A stretch of 64,000 bases of DNA from Clostridiales bacterium (GTDB taxonomy: Bacteria > Bacillota > Clostridia > TANB77 > CAG-508). Below the pieces are notes generated by a model, which was not told the origin of the DNA, did not search any database, and was given only the letters and a program-made list of their open reading frames with translations. The DNA is taken from NCBI GenBank assembly GCA_003507395.1, contig DNVW01000006.1, positions 110,817 to 174,816 on the forward strand. The letters run 5' to 3'. Position numbers and translations under genes: made by a program. The stretch's first letter is position 1; every line of letters starts with the position of its first letter. Below are positions 27,396 through 36,940 of this stretch, piece after piece.

Positions 27396-28478
27396 TCATG
27401 TCTCTTCCTTTTCTTTTCTGAAAACATCTTTATACCCTACTGCGATAATTGCCACTACTAATAATGCAAATGATAACGCCTTCCATAACCCACTGTCTAA
27501 TAATATTATTGCAAACATGCCTAGCGTTGCACTTAGTCCATATAATATCAAAACTGCCTGTTTTTGTGTATACCCTTTTGCCATTAATCTATGATGTAAA
27601 TGTCCCTTATCTGGCTTAAATACAGCTTTTAATGACTTACCTTTGATTATTCTTCTAAAAATAGCAAATATTGTATCAAATATAGGTAATCCTAGTACTA
27701 TTAGTGGCGCTATTAATACTAAAACCGTATATGTTTTTGCCACTCCTAAAATTGATATTACTGCTAAGCTGAATCCTAAAAAATTAGAACCTACATCTCC
27801 TACAAATGTTTTAGCTGGATTAAAGTTAAATGGCAAAAATCCAACTATTCCACCGGCAAGAGCTGTTATTAATATTATAGATAATATTGATGAACCATTT
27901 GTTGCAAATATTATTAATAGTGATATACAAGATATAAGTGAAATTCCTGAAGATAAGCCATCTAATCCATCTATTAAGTTTATTGCATTAGTTATACCTA
28001 CTATCCATCCTATCGTAAGTATATATGAAAATACATTATTTAAAATTAGGTTTTTTTCTAAAAATGGAATTTCTATCATATCTATTTTTATACCACATGC
28101 AGTTACAATTATTGCCACTACCAATTGTGCTAGCAATTTTACACCTGCTGGAATATTTTTAGAATCATCAATAAAGCATGTTATTCCCAATATTATAATT
28201 CCAAATAGAAATCCCATTAGCTTTATTCCATATTTTTCTGTTCCACCTAAGTCTATTGTTTTTTCCATATTCAGTATAAATAGTAAATATAAAACAGAAA
28301 GTAAAAAACCTGTTATTATAGCTAATCCACCTAGTCTTGGTATTGGCTTTTTATGTATTTTACGCTCCTCTGGGAGATCCATTGCTCCAACCCTATGAGC
28401 CAGTCTCATAGTGTATGGTGTTATGACAAAACTTGTGATAAATGCTAGCAAAAAAGCTATAGTAATATTTCCCCACAT
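27396..28478 (-). CDS. Undecaprenyl-phosphate sugar-1-phosphate transferase (TagO/WecA/MraY family)
   Basis: 360 residues, about eleven membrane spans. Signature loops are CFIDDSKNIPAG, AINLIDGLDGLSSG, FVGDVGSNFLGF and DKGHLHHRLMAKG, which place it in the WecA/TagO branch rather than MraY. It links GlcNAc-1-phosphate (or similar) to undecaprenyl phosphate and so starts wall-polymer synthesis. It is placed sensibly upstream of the sugar, acylation and polymerase genes of the same strand. Confidence 0.92.
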   Translation of the reverse strand: MWGNITIAFLLAFITSFVITPYTMRLAHRVGAMDLPEERKIHKKPIPRLGGLAIITGFLLSVLYLLFILNMEKTIDLGGTEKYGIKLMGFLFGIIILGITCFIDDSKNIPAGVKLLAQLVVAIIVTACGIKIDMIEIPFLEKNLILNNVFSYILTIGWIVGITNAINLIDGLDGLSSGISLISCISLLIIFATNGSSILSIILITALAGGIVGFLPFNFNPAKTFVGDVGSNFLGFSLAVISILGVAKTYTVLVLIAPLIVLGLPIFDTIFAIFRRIIKGKSLKAVFKPDKGHLHHRLMAKGYTQKQAVLILYGLSATLGMFAIILLDSGLWKALSFALLVVAIIAVGYKDVFRKEKEET

Positions 28479-28560
28479 TTTCTATCGCCTCACTCTTTTA
28501 TTATCTTTTACATTTTATATCATTTCATATTTTTTGTCAATTTATATAGCTTTATTGTCT

Positions 28561-29685
28561 TTATTCATTTAATTCTGTCTCTAATTTATCATATAGTTTT
28601 TTTACTCTTGCAGGCATCTTAATTTTCATTTTACTAAATAACCAAAAAATACACAGCCTTATCTTATCTATGAAAGTAAATGATAAAAACAATAGTATAG
28701 GAGTAGTTATTATAATTATTGATAACTTTTTATTGCCTACATTAACAATAAATCTCTTAAATCCGTCCCATAAAAATATTCTAAAATATGGATTTTCATG
28801 TATCAGGTAAACTCCAAAAGTCGCCGATGAAAAGAAATAAATACACCTATTTATCATGTTCTGCTTAATGTTAATATTTAAGAAAAATAAAAATAGATTT
28901 AATGCTGCAATTAGTACCGTGATAGAAAAATACCTATACAAAACATTTGGTTCAAATGTCTTTATGTTATACTTGTTTATGAGCCAATGAGCTAATACAT
29001 TTACAAATGACATTAATAGATAAATAATAAAATATGTAATCTTCCTATTCTTTTCATTTTTATAAAATCTTTTTATATATCCTGCAATTATATACAGACA
29101 TACAAACCAACTAATACTATATCCTCCGCCATAATTAATAGTTCTTGCAGGGTCTATTATAGTGCCCCATACTGAAAAGATTATAATTATTATAAACAAT
29201 AGCATAGTATATTGTTCTTTTGACAAAGTTTTTATCAATTTATTCAAAAAAGGTGCTAATATAAGCAATACTATATAGCAAGTAACAAACCAATAGTTTT
29301 TTAATAGAACTGGGATGAAATTTATTAAAATATCTGTTAATTCTTGCCTTATAATAAATGCAAAAAAAACATACATTAATATGGAATAAAAAAATGTCTG
29401 TACCTATAACTTAATTATTCTTTTTATTTTAAATTTAGAATCTGACAAAAAATAACTTCCTATTAAAACATAACAGTCTACAGCCACAAAACAAAGTGAT
29501 TCTAAGAACCATATCAAAAACCCTTTCAAAGTAGTTGTATTACTTTTTTCAAGTAATCCTCCAAAATTGAGCATATGTAATGTTACTACCATTAGCATTG
29601 CAATAATTCTTAGGAATTCTATATTACTATTTCTTTTCTTTATTTCTTGTGCTATTGTTTTCATATTTATATTTTCCTTACTCAT
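28561..29685 (-). pseudogene. Acyltransferase family 3 membrane protein, interrupted by in-frame TAG
   Basis: Read through, this is a ~375-residue OafA-type acyltransferase starting at ATG 29685 (MSKEN, GGGA upstream, overlapping the previous stop by eight bases). The N-terminal FLRIIAMLMVVTLHM motif and many membrane spans are present. A TAG at 29404-29406 interrupts it after FKIKRIIKL; coding resumes in the same frame with VQTFFYSILMY. The family often has Trp at this position, so TGG to TAG by one transition is the simplest explanation. If broken, an O-acyl decoration of the surface polymer is lost. Confidence 0.85.
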
Positions 29686-30259
29686 AAATTTCCCTATAAA
29701 TCTCATAGTCTCTTAATATTTTTCTTACATAGTTATTTGTTTCTTTAAATGGTATATTTTCTATATTAGTGCCATCTTTTTTTATTATTCCTTTTTGTAT
29801 CCACTCTGTTACATTTCCTATTCCCGCATTATATGCTGCTAAAGTCATATTAAGATTATTGTCATATCTTTCTAAAAGTTCAGATAAATATTTTGCTCCT
29901 AATTTAATATTAATCTCTGGATTGTATAATTCTTCTTTTGAATTTATTTTTTCGTCAATATTGTCTGAAACCTCTAATGCTGTGTTTTCCATAAGTTGCA
30001 TTAATCCTATGGCATTGCTAGATGAAGTGGCATCTACTTTAAAATTACTTTCTGTTTTTATAACAGCAAAAACAAGCAACGGGTCCAAATTATAATCTGT
30101 AGCATATTTATAAACATATTCCGAATAATCTTTTACATATATTTTTTTCAAAATTATATCTTGTATATTAATCAGTTTTAAAAAAATTATTAGTGCTAAA
30201 AATATAAATAAATATATAAAACTTTTTCTCACTATTTTTTCCTTCTGTGGTTCATTCAT
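29678..30259 (-). CDS. Lytic murein transglycosylase, SLT family
   Basis: 193 residues from ATG 30259, which overlaps the upstream stop by eight bases. An N-terminal membrane anchor (about 14-31) is followed by an SLT goose-lysozyme-like domain: the catalytic Glu in AVIKTESNFKVDA, then SSNAIGLMQLM, NPEINIKLGAKYL and LAAYNAGIGNV. It cleaves peptidoglycan glycan strands to form anhydro ends, outside the membrane. It sits inside the envelope operon between two broken genes and is itself intact. Confidence 0.92.
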   Translation of the reverse strand: MNEPQKEKIVRKSFIYLFIFLALIIFLKLINIQDIILKKIYVKDYSEYVYKYATDYNLDPLLVFAVIKTESNFKVDATSSSNAIGLMQLMENTALEVSDNIDEKINSKEELYNPEINIKLGAKYLSELLERYDNNLNMTLAAYNAGIGNVTEWIQKGIIKKDGTNIENIPFKETNNYVRKILRDYEIYREIYE

Positions 30260-31732
30260 AAATATCAAAATCTCCTATCGTTCCAGTCTTATTTTTGTTT
30301 TCTTTAACATAGTTAATAACTTGCAACGGTGTTTGCCAATTTTTATGATATTTATCTTGTAATATCAAATATTTAACATCTTTTGAACTTTCTATCTCTG
30401 CTATTATCTTTTCTTCCCCATCTTCTCCTAGATTACCTTTTAATAATAAATCATAATTTTTATTATATTTATCAATTGGTATCATATATAAAGCTGCAGA
30501 AGCATCTAATATTTTTACATCATCTTTTGATGTTAATATAAAAGTATCCACTTTTTCTATATTCTCTTCTAATTTTTCGTCTACTATAATATATTGATAG
30601 TGTGCTAAATCAGAATAGTTGTGCTTATTAACTAGGTAAGTTCCTGAATTGATAATAACATATGCTAACAAAGAAACATATATTGTAGCTTTCACATAAT
30701 AAAAACAAAATCTATACATTTTGTTTTCTATTATATTTGTTATCTTACTTGATAATAAATACGACATAAGTACTATTGTCGGTATTGCTCCTATATAAAA
30801 ATGTATTTTGTCTGAAATTGGAAATGCAACTACAAACATAGCTAATCCATATATTAATAAAAAATATAGTGCCTTATCTTTATCTCTTTTTATTATAATT
30901 TTATATATTACTATACCAAAAGTTATTGGAACCAATAATGCGAATAATCCCGTTATATCTAATTTTAATAACTTTTTATATGGTATATAGTTACTAAATT
31001 CTGATACTCCTTTGATAGAATAATTAACAAAATCATTAAAGCAATTATTATAGATTAAATATATTATCATAAGACTTATTAATATTAGAATTGGCATTAG
31101 CCTAAATAAAAAGCTTTTCAAATATTCTTTTAAATCTTGTTTATTTTTTATGAAAAATATTTTATTTGCTAACATAGCAATAATCACCAGTATTCCTGTG
31201 TTTTGCTTCAGCAATATAGCAATTCCCGCCATAATTCCTAAAAGTATATCTTGCTTAATATTGGCTTTTATTATATTTTTGTCTTTTTTATAAAATTTAA
31301 TCTCATTATATATTATTAGTAATACTATTAGTAAAGTAGCAAAGTTATAATCTAAGCAATAATATTCTAACATCAGTAAGGTTATTATACCAGTAATAAG
31401 AACTGCTAATTCTTTTTTAACATCCAATATTTTAATATTTTATAAACCAATACCATTATTGTTGCACACAAAAATCCTGCTAGAATTCTGGTTATTATTA
31501 TTTCATTAAATGTATATTTTAATATGATCCCAGAAATAATTGGTAATAGTGGCATCTGTAACATGTTAAAGTCTTTATATGGTATTAATCCATCTGCAAT
31601 ATTTCTAGCGAAATTGTAATTCCATATTTCATCTAAATTATTTATTGGCTTAGCTAAAATACTAAAAAATATTATTATAAATGCTATTATAAACAATATC
31701 AATTCATCTTTTTTCTTCATTTTTAATCTCAT
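30252..31732 (-). pseudogene. GT39-like membrane glycosyltransferase, split by a frameshift at an A6 run
   Basis: The two halves overlap: an N-terminal 108 codons (31732 to stop at 31406) and a C-terminal frame open to 30252. The N-terminal part has the Asp-Glu loop (INNLDEIWNYNFARNIADG) of polyprenyl-phosphate-sugar-dependent enzymes; the rest is about ten membrane spans. The switch point is TTA AAA AAG (minus strand, A run at 31413-31418). One additional A restores a continuous ~493-residue protein. The site is also an exact A_AAA_AAG -1 slippery heptamer in the right phase, so programmed frameshifting is possible, though no clear upstream SD or strong downstream stem is visible. Confidence 0.82.
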
Positions 31733-31747
31733 TACTTTCTCTTTAAT

Positions 31748-34438
31748 CTATTTGGCTTCATACCAATTCTTTGCTTCTGATATTTCTACTTTTAGAGGTA
31801 TACTTAATTTAGCCGCATTTTCCATACTTTCTTGTAGTATTTGCTTTACTTGTTCCTTTTGTTCTTTTTTACATTCTATTATTAATTCATCATGTACTTG
31901 CAAAATCAATTTTGCATCTGCTTTTGTTTGCTTTAATTTATCATCTAAATTTATCATTGCTATTTTCATAATATCTGCTGCTGTTCCTTGTATTGGAGTA
32001 TTCATTGCAGCTCTTGCCCCAAACTGTCTTACCATGTAATTATTTGAAGATAATTCTGGAATTTGTCTTCTCCTATGGAATAAAGTCTCAACATATCCCT
32101 TTTCTTTTGCCTCTTCAACTATATTTTCCATAAAATTTTTAATTCCTATATATTTTTCTTTGTATTGTTCTATATATTGTTTTGCTTTTTTCCTGCCTAT
32201 TCCTAATTGTTCTGCTAATCCAAAGTCACTTATTCCATATACTATTCCAAAGTTTACTGCCTTTGCTGCACTCCTTTGTTCTTTTGTAACCTCTTCCATA
32301 GGTACTCCAAATACTTGCGAGGCTACTTGTCTGTGTATATCTTCGTCATTTTTAAATGCATTTATCATATTTTCGTCTTGCGATATATGAGCTAATACTC
32401 TCAATTCTATTTGTGAATAATCAGCATCTATATATATATATCCCTCTTCTGGTTTAAATGCTTTTCTTAATTGTTTTCCCAATTCTATTCTAGTTGGAAT
32501 ATTTTGTAAATTTGGTTCTGTACTGCTTATTCTCCCTGTTGCTGTTATTGTTTGGTGAAAGTATGAGTGTATTCTTTTTGTTTTTTTATTTACATATGGA
32601 AGTAATCCCTCTACATAAGTTGAATTTAGTTTAACTAATGTTCTATATTCTAGTATTTTTTCTATAACTGGATGTTCTCCTTTTAATTTTTCAAGGACAT
32701 CAACATCTGTTGAATATCCACTTTTTGTCTTTTTATATACAGGAAGCTTTAGGTCTTCGAACAATACTTTTCCTAATTGCTGAGTTGAATTTATATTAAA
32801 TTCTTGTCCACACATTTCATATATTTTATTTTTTAATTCTTCTATACTTTGTTTTATTTTATTTCCAAATTCAACTAATTCTTGCTTATCTAAATGAATT
32901 CCATTATATTGCATTTTTCCTAATACCTTAATTAATGGCATTTCTATATTATTAAATAATTCCCAAGAATTTATTTCTTTTAATTTTTCTGATATTATAT
33001 CTATTAATTTTTTTAATAAATATGTTTTCACCGCATTTTTGTATTTTTCTATATCTGTTTGTTCATTTGTTTCAAATAAAGTTATTTGTTGATTCTTCTT
33101 TTCATCTACACCCATTTTTTCTAAATAATCATTTACATCTATATTCAAATATTGATTTGCCAATGTAGTTATATCATATTTTGAATTGGTTGGATTTATT
33201 AAATATGCTGCTACTTCTAAATCATATTTTATATTCTTAAAGTCAATGTTATTTTGTTTTAATATTACGTAGTCTTCTATTTGATTGTGTCCATATTTTT
33301 CTATTTTCTCATCCTCAAATATTTCTTTCAATTCTTCTGCATTTGCTTTTAAATGATATACAATATTTTTTTCTTCATTATATATACTTATACTTGTTAT
33401 TTCTTTTTTTATTATGTTTTCATCATTTTCGCATTGTCTTTTGCCTAGAATATATATTATTTTATTTTTATTTTTTGCATATTCTATTATTGTAGAAATG
33501 TCTGTTTCTTGTATATCAATTACTGTTTCTAACTCTTTGTCTGTTTCTGCACTTTTTAGTCCAAATCTTTCTATGAATCTATTGAATCTTAAATTTTTAA
33601 AAATTTCTAAAACTTTTTCATTATCCCACCCAACAATTTTGTAGTCTTCTAAGTTCTCTTCTATGGGTACTTGTATATTAATAGTACCCAACTCTTTAGA
33701 TAAATATGCCATTTCTTTGTTTTGCTTTATCTTTTCTCTTGTTTTTCCTTTTAGTTCATCAGTTCCATTGTCGACTTCTTTATATAGATTTTCTATCGAG
33801 CCATATTTTTTTACAAGGTCTAATGCTGTTTTTTCGCCTATTCCCGGAACTCCAGGAATGTTGTCCGAGCTATCTCCCATTAACCCTTTAACTTCTATTA
33901 ATTGTTTTGGTATTACTCCATATTTTTCTATAATGGCTTGCTCATCAAAATTTTCTGTCTCTGTTTTTCCTACTTTAGTATGTGGAATTCTTATTACTAT
34001 ATTTTTTGTGGCAAGCTGAAAAGTATCTCTATCGCCTGATAATATTGTCACATGCAATCCTTGTTTTTCTCCAAACTTTGAGAGAGTACCCAAAATATCA
34101 TCCGCTTCATATCCTTCTTTTTCTATTATTGTTATATTCATCGCTTTAAGAATGTCCTTTATTATTGGCATTTGCTCTGCAAGTTCATTTGGCATGCCTT
34201 TTCTTGTGGCTTTATATCCATCATACAGTTTATGTCTTGCTGTTGGAGCTTTTAAATCAAATGCAACTACCATATATTCTGGATTTAAGTCATCAATTAT
34301 TTTAAACATTATTGATAGAAAACCATACACTGCATTTGTATATTTTCCGTCTGGAGTTGTAAGCATTTTTGAACCCATTATTCCATAAAACGCTCTGTTC
34401 ATAATACTATTTCCATCAATTAAAACTAATTCTCTCAA
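31748..34438 (-). CDS. polA: DNA polymerase I
   Basis: 896 residues. The N-terminal 5'-3' exonuclease/FEN domain occupies about 1-290 (GNSIMNRAFYG, EGYEADDILGTL, GDSSDNIPGVPGIGEKTA). The central 3'-5' exonuclease fold lacks the Exo I Asp-x-Glu and looks inactive for proofreading, as in Bacillus and Thermus enzymes. The polymerase domain carries DADYSQIELRVLAHIS, RSAAKAVNFGIVYG and VHDELIIE. It works in Okazaki fragment maturation and excision-repair filling. It is the first gene of the long minus-strand run leading into the envelope locus. Confidence 0.97.
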   Translation of the reverse strand: MRELVLIDGNSIMNRAFYGIMGSKMLTTPDGKYTNAVYGFLSIMFKIIDDLNPEYMVVAFDLKAPTARHKLYDGYKATRKGMPNELAEQMPIIKDILKAMNITIIEKEGYEADDILGTLSKFGEKQGLHVTILSGDRDTFQLATKNIVIRIPHTKVGKTETENFDEQAIIEKYGVIPKQLIEVKGLMGDSSDNIPGVPGIGEKTALDLVKKYGSIENLYKEVDNGTDELKGKTREKIKQNKEMAYLSKELGTINIQVPIEENLEDYKIVGWDNEKVLEIFKNLRFNRFIERFGLKSAETDKELETVIDIQETDISTIIEYAKNKNKIIYILGKRQCENDENIIKKEITSISIYNEEKNIVYHLKANAEELKEIFEDEKIEKYGHNQIEDYVILKQNNIDFKNIKYDLEVAAYLINPTNSKYDITTLANQYLNIDVNDYLEKMGVDEKKNQQITLFETNEQTDIEKYKNAVKTYLLKKLIDIISEKLKEINSWELFNNIEMPLIKVLGKMQYNGIHLDKQELVEFGNKIKQSIEELKNKIYEMCGQEFNINSTQQLGKVLFEDLKLPVYKKTKSGYSTDVDVLEKLKGEHPVIEKILEYRTLVKLNSTYVEGLLPYVNKKTKRIHSYFHQTITATGRISSTEPNLQNIPTRIELGKQLRKAFKPEEGYIYIDADYSQIELRVLAHISQDENMINAFKNDEDIHRQVASQVFGVPMEEVTKEQRSAAKAVNFGIVYGISDFGLAEQLGIGRKKAKQYIEQYKEKYIGIKNFMENIVEEAKEKGYVETLFHRRRQIPELSSNNYMVRQFGARAAMNTPIQGTAADIMKIAMINLDDKLKQTKADAKLILQVHDELIIECKKEQKEQVKQILQESMENAAKLSIPLKVEISEAKNWYEAK

Positions 34439-34472
34439 AATTCAACCTCCTAATTTATTTTAAACAATTTTT

Positions 34473-34952
34473 TTAATACATAGTTTTATTTTCAGTTTTA
34501 TTTTTATAATTATCAAAAGTTTTTATAGTTTCTTCTCTATCTATTTCAATAATTTTTAATAATTCTTTACTATCTTTTGGTGTTTTTTCCATTTCTAGAT
34601 ATTTATAAATGATGTTATCTCTAAATCCAATTTCGTCTGCATCTTCTTTTGTATTACCATAATATACTACTTTAATATTTGACCAAATAATAGCTGATAA
34701 ACACATTGGGCAAGGATAACAATTAGTATAAATTTCGCAACCAGTTAAGTTAAACGTATTTAAGGTTTTACACGCAGCTCTAATTGCTACTATTTCTGCA
34801 TGAGCAGTTGGATCATTTTTTAATACTACTTGATTATTCCCTTTTCCAACTATTACTCCATCTTTTACAATAACAGCGCCAAAAGGCCCTCCATGATTTG
34901 TTAAAATGTTTTGTTGGGCTAATTCATTCGCTATTTTCATATATTTATTCAT
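34473..34952 (-). CDS. Guanine deaminase-like nucleoside/base deaminase
   Basis: 159 residues with the cytidine-deaminase-fold zinc motifs TAHAEIVAIRAA (catalytic Glu) and CYPCPMCLSAIIW. The C-terminal segment (GFRDNIIYKYLEME) resembles Bacillus GuaD more than TadA, so conversion of guanine to xanthine is the best guess. It lies 34 nt upstream of polA on the same strand and has its own weak ribosome site. TadA-like activity cannot be excluded from sequence alone. Confidence 0.83.
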   Translation of the reverse strand: MNKYMKIANELAQQNILTNHGGPFGAVIVKDGVIVGKGNNQVVLKNDPTAHAEIVAIRAACKTLNTFNLTGCEIYTNCYPCPMCLSAIIWSNIKVVYYGNTKEDADEIGFRDNIIYKYLEMEKTPKDSKELLKIIEIDREETIKTFDNYKNKTENKTMY

Positions 34953-35022
34953 AATTACTTAGTCTCCTTTATATTTAAATTTTCAATCTATAATCATAGC
35001 TATTTTATCATATATTAAAAGA

Positions 35023-35050
35023 AAAGAATAGTTCTTTATGACTATTCTTT
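35023..35050 (-). terminator. Hairpin with T tract downstream of the ATPase remnant
   Basis: Ten-base perfect arms (35023-35032 and 35041-35050) with an eight-base loop. On the minus strand a T-rich tail follows. The stem overlaps the stop codon of the ATPase remnant, so it presumably served that gene. Confidence 0.7.
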
Positions 35051-35180
35051 AAAAAAATTAATTTTCCATTTATTATTTTTATTTCTTTCTAATTCATATA
35101 TCACATCAACTTTATCACAAACATTTTGCGAATGAGTTACAATACATAATAATTCCTTGCAAAGTATTGAAAACTGATTG
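35042..35180 (-). pseudogene. C-terminal remnant of an ATPase
   Basis: An open frame ending at 35042 encodes a tail with LLCIVTHSQNVCDKVDVIYE, resembling the H-loop region near the end of ABC/AAA-type ATPases such as RecN- or OLD-like proteins. There is no start codon; toward its 5' end it runs into the RhuM remnant in a different frame. It looks like the right-hand side of a deletion joining two genes. The length of the original gene is unknown. Confidence 0.5.
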
Positions 35181-35424
35181 TTCTTATACAATAAGCAGTT
35201 GTCAAGTTTTCCTTGACAACTGAATTTTCATTTAATTCATTTTCATCAAATATATTTTTTATATGTAAACTTATATTTTGCTTTGTTGTATCAAATAGTT
35301 CTGCCATTGAGTTTTGAGTAAGCCAAACATTTTCATCTTCTAATCTTACTTCAATTTCAACTTGTCCATCTTCTGTTGTATAAATTATTAATTTATTATT
35401 ATTCTCTATTAATTCATTACTCAA
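35137..35424 (-). pseudogene. RhuM family protein, N-terminal fragment
   Basis: The recognisable part runs from NELIENNNKLIIYTTEDG through NVWLTQNSMAELFDTTKQNI to VVKENLTTA, the DNA-binding-like N-terminus of RhuM proteins. After LTTA the homology stops and the frame ends about 20 codons later inside the ATPase remnant. The likely start is TTG 35424 behind AAAGGAG; a longer frame reaches up to 35487 and overlaps the acyltransferase. Intact RhuM proteins are about 330 residues, so two thirds are missing. An intact RhuM-Fic relative lies at 38453-39418. Confidence 0.7.
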
Positions 35425-35464
35425 ACCAAGTTCATCTCCTTTAAAATAATAACTTGTAATTTGT

Positions 35465-36544
35465 CTATTTCCTTTTACTAACTCCAAGTAATAATTTATT
35501 TACTATTGGTATTCTTTTTAAGATTTCTGTAACTATTGGTAATATAATTATTGTACCTATAAATAAAATTATATAATTAAACAAGAAATGACTAAATTTA
35601 AAATATTCTACTAAAACAAATGCTATAATAATTTGTATAGTATAATGTAACACATAAAAACTAAAGTTGTTTTTATTCATATACTTTGTAAATTTATTTT
35701 CAAAATCCAAAAATTTCTTTGCAAGTCCAAATGCTGAAAGAATTACAAACCATATATAAATATTAGTAAATATGTTAGTTAGAAACTCATTTGAGCCAAA
35801 ATTAGCACCATAATTTACAATTGTAAATGTAATTCCAATAATAAATGTAATAATTCCCATTTGTATTGAAATTTTTTCTAATTTTTCTATAATCTCATCA
35901 TCTGAAAATATGTAATATCCTAATAAAAACATAAGCAAATATATTCCAAATCTATATACAGTTACGACTGGAGTATTTAGTATAAATGATGATCCCCATA
36001 CTAATAATACCAATGAAAACAATAAAGGTAAATTAATTTTACTAAACAAAATATCTAGTTTTTTATTTTTATCAATTTTTCTAACTAAAACAATAAGCAA
36101 AGATGCTATAAACAATACATGTGCATACCAAAGTGGACCAATACCAATTAAAGAGAATATTATGTATTTAATTGGAACTGGAATCATACTTCCATTTCCT
36201 GCAAATATATCGCCATAGTAATTTGTTGTCCATCCACTTATCCACCCATAAACAAATATTCCTATTAAACTTGGAACTAATATTCTTTTTGCTCTATCTT
36301 TTATAAATTCTTTATTTGTTTTGCTTTTTAACGAATAATTAGTAGATACTCCTGATACAACAAATAATAAACACATAATCCAGGGGTAGATAAAAACACA
36401 TATACTATCTAATTCTTTAATGCCTGTTACACCTATATTTGAAACTACACCACTTGAATTAAATATATAAAATATATGATATATAATTACAAAACATAAT
36501 GTAATCCATCTTATATTGTCTAAATAATGCTTTCTTTTCTCCAT
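35465..36544 (-). CDS. Acyltransferase family 3 membrane protein
   Basis: 359 residues and about ten membrane spans. The N-terminal motif is RKHYLDNIRWITLCFVIIYH, with the family's Arg and His (R..CFVIIYH), and FVVSGVSTNYSL follows. It likely O-acetylates or otherwise acylates a surface glycan or small molecule. It is intact, unlike the relative at 28561-29685. It is preceded by the AbrB-type gene with only two bases between them, a pairing that suggests the AbrB protein regulates this operon. Confidence 0.85.
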   Translation of the reverse strand: MEKRKHYLDNIRWITLCFVIIYHIFYIFNSSGVVSNIGVTGIKELDSICVFIYPWIMCLLFVVSGVSTNYSLKSKTNKEFIKDRAKRILVPSLIGIFVYGWISGWTTNYYGDIFAGNGSMIPVPIKYIIFSLIGIGPLWYAHVLFIASLLIVLVRKIDKNKKLDILFSKINLPLLFSLVLLVWGSSFILNTPVVTVYRFGIYLLMFLLGYYIFSDDEIIEKLEKISIQMGIITFIIGITFTIVNYGANFGSNEFLTNIFTNIYIWFVILSAFGLAKKFLDFENKFTKYMNKNNFSFYVLHYTIQIIIAFVLVEYFKFSHFLFNYIILFIGTIIILPIVTEILKRIPIVNKLLLGVSKRK

Positions 36545-36546
36545 TT

Positions 36547-36750
36547 TTACTTATCCCCTTTTTGAAATACTTTATCTGATAAATCTTCTATTATATCAGA
36601 TTTAATAAGTGCAATTCCTTGCTTTTTATCACAAAGTACAATAATAGAATCTCCAGATTTTATATCAAACATATCTCTTGCTTCTTTTGGAATTACTATT
36701 TGTCCTTTTTCTCCTACTTTGCTTATTCCTACAAACTTATCTCTATCCAT
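36547..36750 (-). CDS. AbrB/SpoVT-type DNA-binding protein
   Basis: 67 residues with a swapped-hairpin AbrB fold (ISKVGEKGQIVIPKEARDMF; IKSGDSIIVLCD). Such short proteins are transition-state-type regulators or antitoxins (MazE-like). No toxin gene is next to it; the next gene is an acyltransferase two bases downstream. A strong AAGGAGG ribosome site lies before ATG. Four tandem 9-bp units lie directly upstream of that site, suggesting autoregulation. Confidence 0.88.
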   Translation of the reverse strand: MDRDKFVGISKVGEKGQIVIPKEARDMFDIKSGDSIIVLCDKKQGIALIKSDIIEDLSDKVFQKGDK

Positions 36751-36765
36751 TTTTATCCTCCTTAA

Positions 36766-36801
36766 TTTATACTTGTTATACTTTTCATACTTATTATACT
36801 T
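36766..36801 (-). promoter_or_regulatory. Four tandem 9-bp repeats upstream of the AbrB-type gene
   Basis: Minus-strand consensus AAGTATNAN, four perfect-phase units at 36793-36801, 36784-36792, 36775-36783 and 36766-36774. The first unit contains TATAAT, a plausible -10 box, so the array would cover the promoter and early transcript. Spacing is close to one helical turn. It is a good candidate operator for the AbrB-type product. Confidence 0.65.
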
Positions 36802-36940
36802 TGTTGGAATAAAAAAAGCAATAGAATTCTTAAAATTTCTATCACTTTTTATTTATTACCTCGTTCAGAAAATTACTTATGTTACGAACATCTTGCTAAA
36901 TGACAAATTACTATTAATCTCACACATTTATTGTAATTTT

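Noticed and set aside
27643..28398. Plus-strand frame of about 250 codons
   Set aside because: Antisense shadow of the TagO/WecA-type gene, without homology or ribosome site.
3791..29706. Stop-codon recoding (TAA or TAG as sense)
   Set aside because: Both codons end several intact genes at the expected C-terminus (nucleoside kinase, RNHCP and VanW end in TAG; rpmE and uvrB in TAA), so the code looks standard.
36766..36801. CRISPR-like array
   Set aside because: The units are only 9 bp and contiguous, with no spacers; an operator is a better reading.
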